A DNA stretch of 64,000 nucleotides from Hysterangium stoloniferum (Eukaryota; Basidiomycota; Agaricomycetes; Hysterangiales; Hysterangiaceae): assembly GCA_015178975.1 (NCBI GenBank), contig WHVD01000212.1, positions 1 to 64,000 on the forward strand. The letters are read 5' to 3'. The notes beneath the pieces are model-generated. The model saw nothing but the letters and a program-made list of their open reading frames with translations. It was not told the DNA's origin and searched no databases. A program made the translations under genes and the position numbers. Below are positions 11,967 to 24,078 of the stretch, in pieces; position 1 is the first letter of the stretch; the number at the start of each line of letters is the position of its first letter.

Positions 11967-14900
11967 ATGTTGCAGGAACAACAACCCAAACCCAGGTTCC
12001 CCAACTTCAAAAGGATACCGTGACCTCAACCTATCAATACCTCTACCACGCCATCTCGTACTGAACAAGTTGAGCACTCCACGAGTAATTCTGGAACGCC
12101 TATGCCAATACCCTCCGCTGTGCAGGGCGACATCGCGGGAATGTCCACCAACTCGGGGAACGGAACTGCCTTTACTCCATACGCTCCTCTTCCCAGACCC
12201 CGATTTCCCAATTTAATACCTCGACCTCAAACTACAGTTCCTACTGCCCCATCACCTCGAACAGAAACTGTCGAGCATGTGGAGGAGACCTTATCGTCCA
12301 TGAATCCTACACGGACAGACTCCCTTTCAAAAGCTGCACCATGGTCCTCTAATACTTGGGGGGCTCCCTCGGGAACATGGAGCGAAACCCCACCACCTTC
12401 TCGTAGTATTTTCCCTTCTACCGAAGAGGAGATCAAAAAGAAACAGCAGTCTGAGGCTTTCTCTGTGCAGGTTCAGGAGGAATTGAAAACGCTTAAACGG
12501 AAGAGGAGAGAGGAGTACTTGGAAGGACAGCGGAGGATGGGGGCTAGGGATAATGTCCCTTCAAGGCGGACACGGCAGGAATGGAGGTGTGAGAGATATG
12601 GCGAAATACACTCAGGAAATATAGTCGGATGAGCTCTTACTATATTTCCTTTATTATTTCTATTTTCTCTCTTTTATTATATCTATAATTAGTTCGACGA
12701 CCTATGTATGCGGTACATCGACTCTTGTGGGCGCACACACACCAGACTTATGTATTCTAGCACCCGTAGTTTAGAACTCAGACACTTTTTACACCGCAAC
12801 CACGACTTACCCAGACACCCATTAGTGTCCTGTAAGTTGTGATTGGTGTATCATCTCGACCGTCACAGACGGGCTTTAGCTATCTACTCTATCAGAGGTT
12901 CAAACTGTACCAGTCGAAACTCAATCCTTATCGCAATTCGCGTGGACCACATCCACACTATTCTATTATTCGACTCTCTAGTACTCTACTTTACTCTCAA
13001 GCAGTCGTCCAGAATCGCACTTGACAGTCGATTCTACTTATTCATTTAGCTCTCTACCTTATTCTAGATAGCTACTTCCTTCTACCGTATTGAACTAAGT
13101 AGTCAATACGCGTTCATTCTGTATTAGACTTCGACAGTCAATACATCTTAGTGTCGTACCTAAACGGTCGATATTCTTCGTATATAGAACGGTTAGAACT
13201 TCCACTACTCTTCACAGGAGGAGAATGGAAGGGCACGATAATTTTTCAATCATCGCTCCCCCTTCGGGTCATAAATGGACGGATTTCACTGAAACGGATT
13301 GCAGTGATGGGAGCACACCATGTGTTCGGAGTGTAGGACAAAAAAGTAGGAAAGGAAAAGACGGGGTCACCTTCTACGATTGGGACAAAGTACGAAGGAT
13401 CAAATTACAAAGCATTGCATTGCGACGTGGAGATGGAGTTGCACTACCTCCCAGACCCCCTTCACAACGTGGACCTCAGGAACGGACCTACTGGATGGGG
13501 CCCGGTGATCTTTCATCTGACTCGGAGGACGACCAATCTCGCTACCCCACCTATGACAGCAAGTACCTCGGTGCTGACTGCCATGAAGGTTTCCTACTCC
13601 CTGACAACATTCACTTCTTCACGAGTGATCCTAACCAATGACGAAAGCTACCAACTTCCGTCAGAGTTTGGAGAGGGTATCGTCCAGCAGACTCTGCGAC
13701 TCCATCCAGTTCCTCTCATCTCCCTCCACCTCCGCCAGTCTCTTCCATACCCACATTACAGCACTTTACACCCTTTTCAGAGTTACCAGGAAGTTTTGTA
13801 CCATCCACCGAGCTGCCTTCTCTTCCCCCTATACCACTACCCCTCCCCTTCGCAGGACATTCCCTTATATCACCGTCCTCATCCATACCCAAGCCTTCTC
13901 CAGCACTGCAGCCAATCTCAACCCTCCACACGTCACCTGACCCTCTCGTCACCTCCCACTCTACTCCGACGCCTTTAGTCCCTGCGGTGTCTAACATTCC
14001 CCTCACTTCCTTGACAACGTGGAGTCCACCGCCCGCCTCTCCCTACTCCCCTTGCATTTCTCTGGGAAGCCCCATTCAGCATCCTAATGATACATTAATG
14101 GATATTGATCACCCTATCCCAGAAGTTCTCGCAACGCCTATGGAGGAAGTCCTCGAGGCGCCTCTCTCAGCCACAGACGTCTCCAAAGAACCCCCCCCCA
14201 GCAATGGAAGTCTTCGAGGGGCCTCCCCCCTTAAGCGAAAAAGCAAAAGGGAAACGAAGAACCGATACTCAGGCCGACGAGCCCCTTGTCATTGACCCCC
14301 CCCCCTGGCCCACCCCATTCGCAGCCCCCCGCAGCCGTCCTCTCCCCTCCACTCTGAGGATATGGCTGGCCCCTCCCGTCCCTTCCAGTCAAGTTGGATG
14401 CGCATGTCCATTAATTACCCCTCCAACATCTTCACCGTGGGACGCACATTAACGCGACTGGGACCAACCCTGTGGCACCCCCTTCTTAAAGGGCATATCC
14501 AGGGGTATAGCGGGTCTCTCACGTTGTCAGACTGCATGAGTGCATTTTATCTACGCGTCAACGACCCTAAGGAAGAGCTGCGTTTAGCGGAGGATATCGA
14601 ACGGGTGGAACTCTCCATGTTTCGGTCCTTACTTGTCAACTCTTCTTGTGTTCTTCCTGACCACACACCAACCCACTCTGCAGTGGACCTCGTTGACTTG
14701 TTGGAGCAACTGTTGCCGGATTCGGACACCTCGAGAGGAATCCCCCCTGGGGGAGACATGAGCTCCACACCGCTCATCACTCCTACCCCACCATCACTAC
14801 ACCCTCGACCCCCTCTCATTGCCCGTATTACTGACACTTCTGCTGATCGCATTCGCACCATAATTCGAACGCGCCAGAAGGCCTACAGTCGTTGGGTCTC

Positions 14901-15095
14901 ATCGATCCAAAAACTGGATGGGTTGACATCCACCAATGACACTTCAAAGCGGGAGGACATCGCTCTTTCCTTTTGTGCCAAGCGTCTCACCTGGGGCAAC
15001 GCTATCCTACACCTTGGGGGTTCATCGCAGGACGCATGGGAGGAGTTCCAAGCGTCCTTCGACATCTTCTTTGACATAGCTCTTCGACCTGGGGG
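11967..15095 (+). pseudogene. accessory ORF of gypsy B (broken, interrupted by a solo LTR)
   Basis: Homologous to the 675-residue accessory frame of A1. The start region (MLQEQQPKPRFPNFKRIP) aligns with MLPFQQNKQVLPKFKKVP of A1. The basic segment with LKRKRREEYLEG lies before the solo LTR at 12588. After 13216 the acidic ETDCSDG and TFYDW segments, a proline-rich stretch, and the C-terminal domain ending in LGGSSQDAWEE are recognisable. Finding all these parts in a diverged family shows the frame is an ancient component of these elements. Broken, a few breaks. Confidence 0.8.
12588..13216 (+). repeat. solo family B LTR inside the gypsy B accessory ORF
   Basis: 629 bp from TGTGAGAGATATGG to CTCTTCACA, flanked by the target duplication GGAGG (12583-12587 and 13217-13221). 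It matches the element's own LTR at 15100-15750 closely, so another family B copy inserted here and was reduced to one LTR. Confidence 0.95.
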
Positions 15096-15099
15096 GCAC

Positions 15100-15750
15100 T
15101 GTGAGAGGTATGGTGAAATACACTCAGGAAATAGTCGGATGAGCTCTTACTATATCTCCTTTATTATTTCTATTTTCTCTCTTTTATTATATCTATAATT
15201 AGTTTGACGACCTATGTATGCGGTACATCGACTCTTGTGGGCGCACACACGCCAGACTTATGTATTCTAGCGCCCGTAGTTTAGAACTCAGACACTTTTA
15301 CACCGCAACCATGACTTACTCAGACACCTGTTAGTGTCCTGTAAGTTGTGATTGGTGTATCATCTCGACCGTCATAGATGGGCTTTAGCTACTCATTCAA
15401 TCTGAGTTTCGAACTGTACCAGTCGAAACTCAATCCTTATCTCAACCCGCGTGGACTACATCCACACTACTCTATTATTCGACTCTCTTACTACTCTATT
15501 ATTCGACTCTCTTACTACTCTACTTGCACTCGAGCAGTCGTCCAGAATCGCACTTAACAGTCGATTCTACTTATTCATTCTAGCTATCTACCTTACTTTA
15601 GATAGCTACTTCTCTCTACCATATTGAACTAAGTAGTCAATACGCGTTCGGTCTGTATTAGACTTAGACAGTCAATACATTGTGGTATCGTACCTAAACG
15701 GTCGATATTCTTCGTATATAGAACGGTTAGAACTTCTACCACTCTTCACA
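15100..15750 (+). repeat. family B LTR, 3' LTR of gypsy B
   Basis: 651 bp starting TGTGAGAGGTATGG right after the tract GGGGGGCAC and ending CTCTTCACA. Compared with the solo copy at 12588 it has a short internal tandem duplication around ACTACTCTATTATTCGACTC (15467-15520). It carries stem-loops such as GAGTTTCGA/TCGAAACTC with a ten-base loop. Confidence 0.92.
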
Positions 15751-16832
15751 CATGGTGGACGGCTTGTTCCTTAGTCGATGTCAAAAAAAAGTGTAAGGCT
15801 GTTGGGATCAGCCTCACTTGGTCAGTAGCGGACAGGACTAGGTTTTCTCTGTTGAGTATTCACAGCTAGTGTAAGATACAAGTATCGATATCTATCCATA
15901 ATTATCCTTGATCAAGAGTTATATACCTTCGACGGGCATCTGATACCAGCGTGATGAACCCAGGGTAATTGGGGCTGTGCTGTAGGTTAGGAAACAGAGG
16001 GCGGTCCGGTTGAATTAAGAGGCGGTCTGATGGATGGAAAGGAGGGTTGTGTGAGTCCATGTGAAACTGATTGATGATGTGTGCTTGTGGTAAGACGACC
16101 AGGATTACAGGTTCAGACTTCAAGTTCGGACTGCTGCACATACATATGTACAGTGCCACATGTTAAAATGTTGGTTGTTGTTTGTAGATTTGCTTTGTTG
16201 TATGTTGTATTTTTGTTTTGCTGTGCTGTAATGCCCTAATATGGAATTGTGTCGTGACTGGCTCGGAATGTATCAATCTCGATTTCATGGCCTCTAATTT
16301 GATTTTTGAGTGAGGCGAACTCTTAGAATGATGCCACGCTTTTAAATGAACTTGAGTTATTTATAATAGGCTTTCAAAGAGATCCTCGAAACAGGTGTGC
16401 GATCTATAATTCTAAACCTTCAAATTCTCCACGTTATAATACCATTAACCATATAGTGATATTATACGGAGAACCTTCAGGTTATAAACAGTGCGACCTC
16501 TTCATGCGCTTCGGGTTCGTCAAGGTGGTACATACTCACCTTGTTAGAAATAAGGAGTTCAATCAGACATTTACAACCTTATGAAACCTTATGAAGTAGT
16601 CAGCGACCGAGAAGATTTAGGAATGTTACGGAACTTTATAGTATAGTAGTTACCATCCAGTATATGTTTGGAGCTTGTAGTTACAGGCTTAAGATAATGC
16701 TTTGATTCCTTCTCATTATTTCCCTGCGCAAGTACCGTATCTACAATACACCTAGTAATAAAGTTATAATTATTAAGGACGACTGGTAATGGCCAGTTGA
16801 AACTACTTGTACAGATTTCACTTTAGATAGCG
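15751..16832. other. gene-free flank with a diverged copy of the inverted-repeat outer end
   Basis: No convincing gene. From about 16100 to 16560 the plus strand resembles, at perhaps 60-65% by eye, the plus strand of the right-arm end at about 27240-27560. Examples are ACTTCAAGTTCGGACTG against ACTCCAAGTTTGGACTG, and TCTCGATTTCATGGCCTCTAATTTGA against a matching stretch near 27408. The flank is therefore an older, inverted relative of the left arm's own outer end. Confidence 0.5.
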
Positions 16833-16849
16833 GCAGTCACAAGTCGTCC
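16778..16849. repeat. small terminal-inverted-repeat element at the outer arm boundary
   Basis: 72 bp with ends GGACGACT and AGTCGTCC and weaker similarity extending inward. The homology between the two large arms stops inside this element (about 16833; mirror point about 27900), so it marks the left breakpoint. It may be a miniature inverted-repeat transposon; boundaries are tentative. Confidence 0.4.
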
Positions 16850-17622
16850 CTATAGTAATATATTCAAAACGACTAGTAAGTAGGAAGGTGACACCGCTTC
16901 CAACTTAAATGCTCTATACGATATGTTATTATTGGGAACTTGAGTAGATCACAGTAGACATTAGAATATATGACTTGGCTTCTATCTATGAGTGAACTAC
17001 TGAGGGTTCCAAATATCTACAGAGAAGAAAATTCTGGAAGGGATGACAGGTATTACTAAAGCTATGTTAAGTATATTCCAAGATATTCTATAATATTCTA
17101 GGGATTTCAGGTTGATTACCAACAGTTATATCGTCATGGGGTATTTTAGAACTGGGAATCTGAAGGTTTACAAGGACGGCACCTGTGACAAAGTACTAAT
17201 TATCGTACGCTTGCCCTCGAAGGCCCCTGAGACTAGCATTATATATAAATCCAGGTCATTTAGAAAGTATAGCACCATTATTTGAGTTCCCTTGACTCAA
17301 AACGAAATCAGAAGCCATGGAATCGAAATTAATACATTTCAAGTGGCAGCCAATATTAATCACAAACACTATTCTATACCAGGCGCAATGCAGTGAGACA
17401 GGTACAGTTTGCAACAAAGCAACTTCACAACCAACAAAGCGAGAATCATAACATATGATACCATCCGTACGTACGACAGTCCAAACTTGGAGTGTGTATG
17501 AGCCACTGTGTCTTCAGCCATGCCAGTTTGATGGCCTTCCAGTACTGAATACAAGACTCGGAGGACCTAGCGTTGATATAAATAATAGTTGAATATGGAG
17601 CATGCAACTGGCCCGTACGTGT

Positions 17623-18735
17623 CTAATTTACAAATGGGTGCCAAGATTTGTAAAGTTTCTCCGCTAACGGTTGGACCGTTGACCAGGAACCGTCCTTTTT
17701 AGCCCCGAAGATTTCAAGCAAAGACACGAACTTAGTCGCCTACAAAACGGAGAGATCAGCCAATCTGAAAATATAAAGTTTTGTTTCAATAACCTTCATG
17801 ACTTCTCTAAGAAATTCGGGGGTCCTTGTCTCAACGAGACTGAGCATGTCCGTGGAATTATCCAACTGATCGAGAGCCGAATAAATCATCTGAATCTGCG
17901 TTGACTTGGGATAAATACTGCCACATAATGGTAAATCAATGTCATGTCAACGTACTTCATTAGCATTTTTCCCGACTACTGTGAGTAAAACCTTCACGTA
18001 GCGCAAATAAAGGTAGACTAGTGATCATTCAAGTCGCATCCCAAGAATGTTTCCAAAAATCATACCAATATCATGGACAAGAGAATAACTTCTTCGATAT
18101 TCAAGCGCGACTCTTGTGGTTTTGGAGTACGTTTTGATGAATCTGTTTTGTTCCTTGTACGCTTCAACGATTGCGGGTCCCATAACTTGTTCGAGTGTCT
18201 TCCTCCCCACTGCTCTACTTACAGAGCTTGTCTTTACAATTGAATAGCATTTGACATGCGTAACGGAAATCTTGCAGTATATGCCGAGCAATCCACGCAG
18301 CTGCTTCAGATTGCAATTTGGAACTATCGCATCCTTCGAACTTGCAAGGTTCCCAATCGTATCGATGGTCCCTTGTTCGTACGAGCTTTGGTGGACGGGT
18401 GCGATAGTCCAAAGAAACCTGAGAGCTTGATGTATGCTACGGAGCAGTGAACTAATAGATAGGCTACATCAATCACCAATGTTGATCTCCATGACAAAGA
18501 ATACCTACTCCTTGTCGGGGCTGTTGAGATCCTCTTCAAATGCCTCAGAGAATGTTTTTCTTGACAATGTTCGAAGTGTACGGCACACGCTCGGGAGCAC
18601 TGCAAGCATAGTTCTCGAAGGGAACGGGGATTCTGGTGATTCTGGCGCGCATATGCTATGAATGTCTTCAGCAATTGTTATTTCGAGAATAAGGAAAAGG
18701 ATGTCATCGGGTTGGTTCAGTAAGATGGAAGGCAT
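17623..18735 (-). CDS. hypothetical spliced protein, left-arm copy
   Basis: Mirror image of the gene at 25997-27109 and identical to it as far as I can read. The inferred first exon begins MPSILLNQPDDILFLILE. A 45-bp intron joins it in phase to a long second exon ending in SYSLVHDI. Downstream exons end in LYKSWHPFVN and a stop. Function is not recognised. Both copies keep open, spliceable frames, so either could be expressed. See the right-arm entry for details. Confidence 0.5.
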
Positions 18736-20653
18736 TACTGGGGGGGTGGGGGGGTGGGTGATGCAACGGACAAGGGATATAGTGGAAATAGTATGAACTC
18801 TCATAGGCAACCACCCACCTTTAGTAGATCTAGCAGCAGTGCATCTGGAACTGGGTGGCGGGTTCGGGGCCGCCTAAGACCTGCCATTGGCTCGGTCTCC
18901 TTGACTTTGCCGAAACCCACAATACACTCCAGGCAATCACAAAAGGCGGTCTTGCTTCTTCTTATTGATCTAATACATTGCCAGAGATCTGATTGTATGA
19001 TATAATACGGATAATAATATTCCTTGGGATCAAGGTTGTAACCCTGTATTTCAAAGCGTCATCTGGCGTGGTGCCATCCTTTTATCTCCATTCCTCATAG
19101 TGCATCGTATTCGATATGTTGCTTAAGTGGTCTGTCTCGGAGTTCTCTGATATTTTTCAGAGTGGCTCACTCGAGTTTCTTTCCATATGCGATGCTCAGG
19201 CTTCTTTCTATATGCGGGGTCCAAATTAAAGGGGCATTGTTTTCCGCACGTAACAACTCTGTTTTTATTAAATTGGAAGCTGAAATAGCTACTTAAAGTA
19301 CGTTCAGCCACCGTTGCTTGTTGGTGAAGCGTGGAAAACTGTTATAATCAGATGGCCAGGTAAATAAAATAGAAGGGAGATACTCTGGTTAGGCTTAGTG
19401 GTTTCCAGAACTTTATTGTCGGACGCCCATAAGCTGCCACTTGAAAACTTCATACTTGTTCGGGATGAAAATGCATGCTGCTCTCGCCACCCTGTCGCAA
19501 AAATGTTTGAAAACGACATTTACTTACCTATAGGAAGTGTATTTAAACACGCTATCAGCTCTGAAATACCCCCAAGCGAGGGGAATGAACAGCCAAAATG
19601 GACGGAAAAGGGGTGATTAAGACATAATGAGGGCATGGTGCATGGGGACGGTATTTAAGCGATGCCATTAGTATAAAATAATCATCGAGACAATCGGGAA
19701 AACTCGCCACCGAATTTGGAATACTTGGTCACCTACTACACACTGAAAAAATCCACATGCCGTTAAAATTTAGACTCAATTCGGATAGATGTACTGCGAG
19801 GAATTTTGCCATGCGGAGAACGGTATCCATTAATAGTATAATCAACATCTTGCTAGGGCCGACCTGGTATACGTCGGTACACCGTGGACGCAAGCAAAAA
19901 GCGTTGGGATTACTAAGCTACTGTACAAAACTACATAGCCTAGCACGAGATATATTGGTGACCCACAAGTGTCATCACGGTGAGATTACTACTGAAAAGT
20001 CAAAATGTTAACACGACCCGCCACTAATTAATATCGCGACAGGAACGAGCTAGCAGTTGATGATCGATTCATGGCTGCATACCTCGCTGACGCGTATAAA
20101 AAGCCAAGTCTTTATAAAATTCTATCACCTAAGAGCCAAAATTCGGCATTCACGTTTTGTTCTAACTGATTCCACTGTGTGAAGATGCAAGCGCTCAACC
20201 ACTCATATATGTGAACTTGAAAGTGAGTGTGCCAAGTAGCCTGTCTGGCAGGGATATATTAAACACAACCAGAGAAGAGAGAGATTTCTTTTTTTTTGTG
20301 TCCTATTCTTGGCAATGACCATGCATACACTCCTTGTAAAGCTTGCACTCACCATCTAATTCGGCTAGTAACTACTTCCATACCAAGAATATCACTCTCT
20401 CGAAGTTTTTTGAATAATACAGAACGTACAAATTGATGCTTGTATTAGTTGGCCGACTGTCATAGGCAATTTGACGAGAGAACAGAGGGACAACGTACAG
20501 CACAGATCTCGACAGCTCACACTTGCGTCTCAATTTCCAAATAGAATATTCTCTTTTACTGTTCAAGCTATGCTTTATCTTGGAATCATTCTTTCTCAGG
20601 TTATTTTTTAGATAATTTGTCCATTGGCCGTTACATCGTTTGTCAAAAGGAGG
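18736..20653. other. intergenic DNA of the left arm
   Basis: 1.9 kb between the two gene copies in the left arm, mirrored at 24079-25996. It has short random open frames only and a G-run (GGGGGGGTGGGGGGGTGGG near 18740) next to the inferred start of the hypothetical gene. I see no RNA gene or transposon terminus. Confidence 0.5.
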
Positions 20654-21425
20654 TCAACCAAGCTCGACAATGGATGGGGCTGCAGCGAATTCAACTAAAA
20701 ATATTTTCGTTTCTGCAAGAATTACCAGTCTTCCTTTACCAGCAAAGATATGGTTTGCCGTGACTGTGTTAATGAACATCTTTCCGAGAAGCACACCGGA
20801 AGGGTCGTATACCTTTTGAGAAGAGAAAAATATCCTCAGAATAATGAAGAGGGACAATGGACGTAACTGACCTGAACACCGTCTCCGCAAGACGCATAAA
20901 CGTTGCCCTCGCTATCCACTTGGACACCATCAGGAATTCCGGTATCCATATAAGCCAGGACCCGTCGGTTCAGGAATGTTTCTGTTACGGGATCAACGTC
21001 AAATGCATAACTAGACGAGTGATAAGTAAGGTAATAATAGCAAGCAAAATCCGCCTACATCGTAGCCGGTCGTGTCGAGTCAACTGTTGTTCCAGTGGCA
21101 CCAGTGTCTGCGCTAATTATCCGCTCAAAAATGGCATGCAGGGATTACTTTTTTGAATCAAAGCACCCACATGTACGCAATCCTGCCGTCTGGTGAGAAA
21201 GCAATACCGTTACATTTATCAAATCCGTCAGCGACGACGCGTAGCTGGCTCGTTGTAGGGTCGAAACGGTAGACTTGATTAGGAAGCTATGGAGATACAA
21301 TGAGTTTCTCAACAACAAGTATTTTGACGGGAGAAAAAGAGACGAACAAGAGAACAAGAGGTGCTGGTCGGAAGTTGTTAATGAAGCCGTATCTGCGCGC
21401 ATGTTCCCATGAATGGCATCCATAC
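20654..21425 (-). pseudogene. 3' fragment of the SMP-30/lactonase-like gene, left arm
   Basis: Reverse-complement copy of the last five exons (exons 5-9) of the gene at 22379-24078, from the YGFINNFRPAPL exon to the stop. The exon reading frame is kept; one third-position change (ATT for ATC in GFIN) is silent, and an 8-bp tandem addition falls at the start of intron 5. The signal peptide and first four exons are absent because the arm ends at about 21425. It is a truncated by-product of the inverted duplication and has no obvious promoter. Confidence 0.85.
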
Positions 21426-22378
21426 TATCATAATTGGATCCGTCAAAGGGATCCATCCCACAGTCACCAAAGAATCTCTAGTGAACATATATGTATAATT
21501 TTCTTTGTCTGTGTCTAAATATTGAAATCTGATCATTAGAAATTCCTACAAGGCTTTGAGATCATCTTGTCATCTGAGCGGCCATGACTCCTGAAATGAG
21601 CTACAATTGGAGAGAATATCTTGTTCTAAATTTGGATCTGAAAATTTCTGTACCGTGGCAGGACCTCATTTCTATTGATATCTCAAGATATCTACGTGCG
21701 TGTTTCGGATCAGGCCTTGATGCGAGTAGCTTGGCAGAACTTGAGCTTTTATCTTCAAGTCCAAAGCCCGGTTCAATTCGGATTTCTAGGTCTTCATATT
21801 AATCGAGCAAACCGAAATTTGGGCACGATTCAATTGAGCAAAATTTCAGGGCTACTATTCAATTTAGACAACAGCACGACCGCGTAACGGCATGCGGTCA
21901 CAATTCGCCGATTTCGTTCGTGGCATTGCTAAACACAGTCTGGGCGAGTAGCAAAAATAGAACGGCAGGGCTAATAGCTCGATATTGTTCCTATAACCTC
22001 AAGTTGAACTTGGAGGGGATGCAAACGATCTCTAGTCTCCCAAATCACGATGTTGAAACTCGAAATTCTGTTCCGAGGCATGGTTCCATTGGAATACATG
22101 TCGTTTTCGATTTTTTCCCCCTAGACATAAGACGTAAGTAAAATCACACCGTGGGGCAGTTTAATTTAATTTGTACGCGATTAGTCTATACATGTGAGTT
22201 TAGATTGGAAGCGAAGAGGTCATATGACATTAATCGTGCAGGGAAGCCAAGGTGGTCTCCCAAAGCATCGACTATTGAAGCCTTCAGGATAATCATTTAA
22301 AGCCCCCCGAATATTACCAAATAACGTCCCCGACTTCCCTTGACCATCTTCTTCTGCTCACATTAACTACTCACGAAT
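21426..22378. other. spacer and promoter side of the lactonase-like gene
   Basis: Unique DNA between the arms. No convincing gene; two overlapping short frames near 21584-21887 look random. The last ~100 bp, rich in C and T (CCCCGACTTCCCTTGACCATC near 22330), is a typical fungal pyrimidine-rich leader just before the ATG at 22379. Confidence 0.5.
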
Positions 22379-24078
22379 ATGACCCATCGAGCCCACAATT
22401 CCTTCTTCTCCGGTCTTTTCATTGCATTTCTGCTAATGGTACAGACTGTCTCAGTCATTCTAGCGCAAGATGTGAAGCTACCAGCTCAGACTGTGGTGTG
22501 TGCCAGCATTCTGGGTTGACAATGCTCTCTGAATACTCAGCGTTAGTTAATTGACGTGCCGGCACTGGCCATTCTCGGTGATAATGGTATATTTAGGACG
22601 AGCACGACACCTTTCAATCCAACCGGCCACGAACCACCGTTCTTTCAAGCGTGGGACATGCGATTTTTGGATATCTTAGGTCCCAATCCATCTGTTAGAA
22701 TCATCGCAGAGAGAGATGATTTCGCTTTTGCACACGAGGTGTGATACTTTATTACTCGAAACTGAATGACAAGTCTCATATCAGCCGTACACTACCAGGC
22801 ACCTATTTGGGATCCAACAAGTGATCGTATTTTTTTCGCCAGCAATGATGGAGTAAGACCCGAGGTATTGTCAGGGGGGAGTATTTCTGATATATATTAT
22901 GACCAGGGCGCATTGGGGATGAGTGATTTGAATCACAACAATCAGGTCTCATTTATAAATTTGAAGGACGTTAAAGGGTCAGGGCCTCAGAATATCACGT
23001 TTACAAAAGTAATATCCACTTATTTGGCGCTAAAAATGCTGATATTTTCTACTTATAAGGTGCCAATATCCCCAGATATCCAAATGGTGAACGGCGGAAC
23101 ACCATACAAGGACAAATTGCTGTTCATCACATCCGGACGAGGTAATTCACCGCCCGGCCTATCCCTTGTAAATCCAAATCCACCATTCAACTCGACGACT
23201 ATCCTGGACAATTTACATGGCAGACAGTTCAACTCACTTAATGATGCCAAGGTTCATCCCAAAAGCGGTGCCATCTTTTTCACGGATGTCGTGTGAGTAA
23301 CAGGAATGTAAATAATGTGGATGCCGTTCATGGGAACATGCGCGCAGATACGGCTTCATCAACAACTTCCGACCAGCACCTCTTGTTCGTCTCTTTTTCT
23401 CCCGTCAAAATACTTGTTGTTGAGAAACTCATTGTATCTCCATAGCTTCCTAATCAAGTCTACCGTTTCGACCCTACAACGAGCCAGCTACGCGTCGTCG
23501 CTGACGGATTTGATAAATGTAACGGTATTGCTTTCTCACCAGACGGCAGGATTGCGTACATGTGGGTGCTTTGATTCAAAAAAGTAATCCCTGCATGCCA
23601 TTTTTGAGCGGATAATTAGCGCAGACACTGGTGCCACTGGAACAACAGTTGACTCGACACGACCGGCTACGATGTAGGCGGATTTTGCTTGCTATTATTA
23701 CCTTACTTATCACTCGTCTAGTTATGCATTTGACGTTGATCCCGTAACAGAAACATTCCTGAACCGACGGGTCCTGGCTTATATGGATACCGGAATTCCT
23801 GATGGTGTCCAAGTGGATAGCGAGGGCAACGTTTATGCGTCTTGCGGAGACGGTGTTCAGGTCAGTTACGTCCATTGTCCCTCTTCATTATTCTGAGGAT
23901 ATTTTTCTCTTCTCAAAAGGTATACGACCCTTCCGGTGTGCTTCTCGGAAAGATGTTCATTAACACAGTCACGGCAAACCATATCTTTGCTGGTAAAGGA
24001 AGACTGGTAATTCTTGCAGAAACGAAAATATTTTTAGTTGAATTCGCTGCAGCCCCATCCATTGTCGAGCTTGGTTGA
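22379..24078 (+). CDS. secreted SMP-30/gluconolactonase-like protein
   Basis: Nine exons inferred from GT-AG sites and frame: 22379-22495, 22547-22738, 22799-23008, 23060-23292, 23348-23384, 23446-23561, 23620-23673, 23722-23860, 23920-24078. They sum to 1257 nt, an exact 418 codons plus stop. The start MTHRAHNSFFSGLFIAFLLM followed by ...SVILAQD is a signal peptide. Family signatures follow in order: HEAPIWDP, FFASNDG, LLFITSGRG, FNSLNDAKVHPKSGAIFFTD, LPNQVYRFDP, VADGFDKCNGIAFSPDGRIAY, IPDGVQVDSEGNVYASCGDG. These match the six-bladed propeller of the SMP-30/lactonohydrolase family, which hydrolyses sugar or other lactones outside the cell. The acidic metal-ligand positions (E in HEAP, N in LND, N in CNGIAF, D in PDG) appear present. 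Substrate unknown. Exons 5-9 lie in the right arm. Confidence 0.88.

Larger units (their letters stand above)
7567..15750 (+). mobile_element. Ty3/gypsy chromovirus, family B (3' part, host of A1)
   Basis: An older relative of family A, similar in protein but clearly diverged in DNA, ending in its own LTR at 15100-15750. The first bases align with the protease-RT linker of A1 (near 970), so A1 inserted into this element and the missing 5' portion should lie left of the window. It contains two further insertions, a solo family A LTR (9130-9771) and a solo family B LTR (12588-13216). Parts in order: RT, RNase H, integrase, chromodomain, accessory frame, GGGGGGCAC tract, LTR. It is broken, with several breaks besides the insertions. 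Confidence 0.9.
16833..21425 (-). repeat. left arm of the giant inverted repeat
   Basis: About 4.59 kb that is the reverse complement of 23310-27900. Position x in this arm matches 44732 minus x in the other, without indels between about 16860 and 21340. Differences I can see are confined to the ends: a few substitutions and one base indel near the outer end, and one 8-bp tandem difference (GAACAAGA) and a few substitutions near the inner end. The arm carries a minus-strand copy of the unrecognised spliced gene and the 3' part of the lactonase gene. Confidence 0.95.

Noticed and set aside
21584-21887. Small genes in the spacer left of the lactonase-like gene
   Set aside because: Two overlapping frames with no family, no splice-consistent extension and ordinary AT-rich composition.
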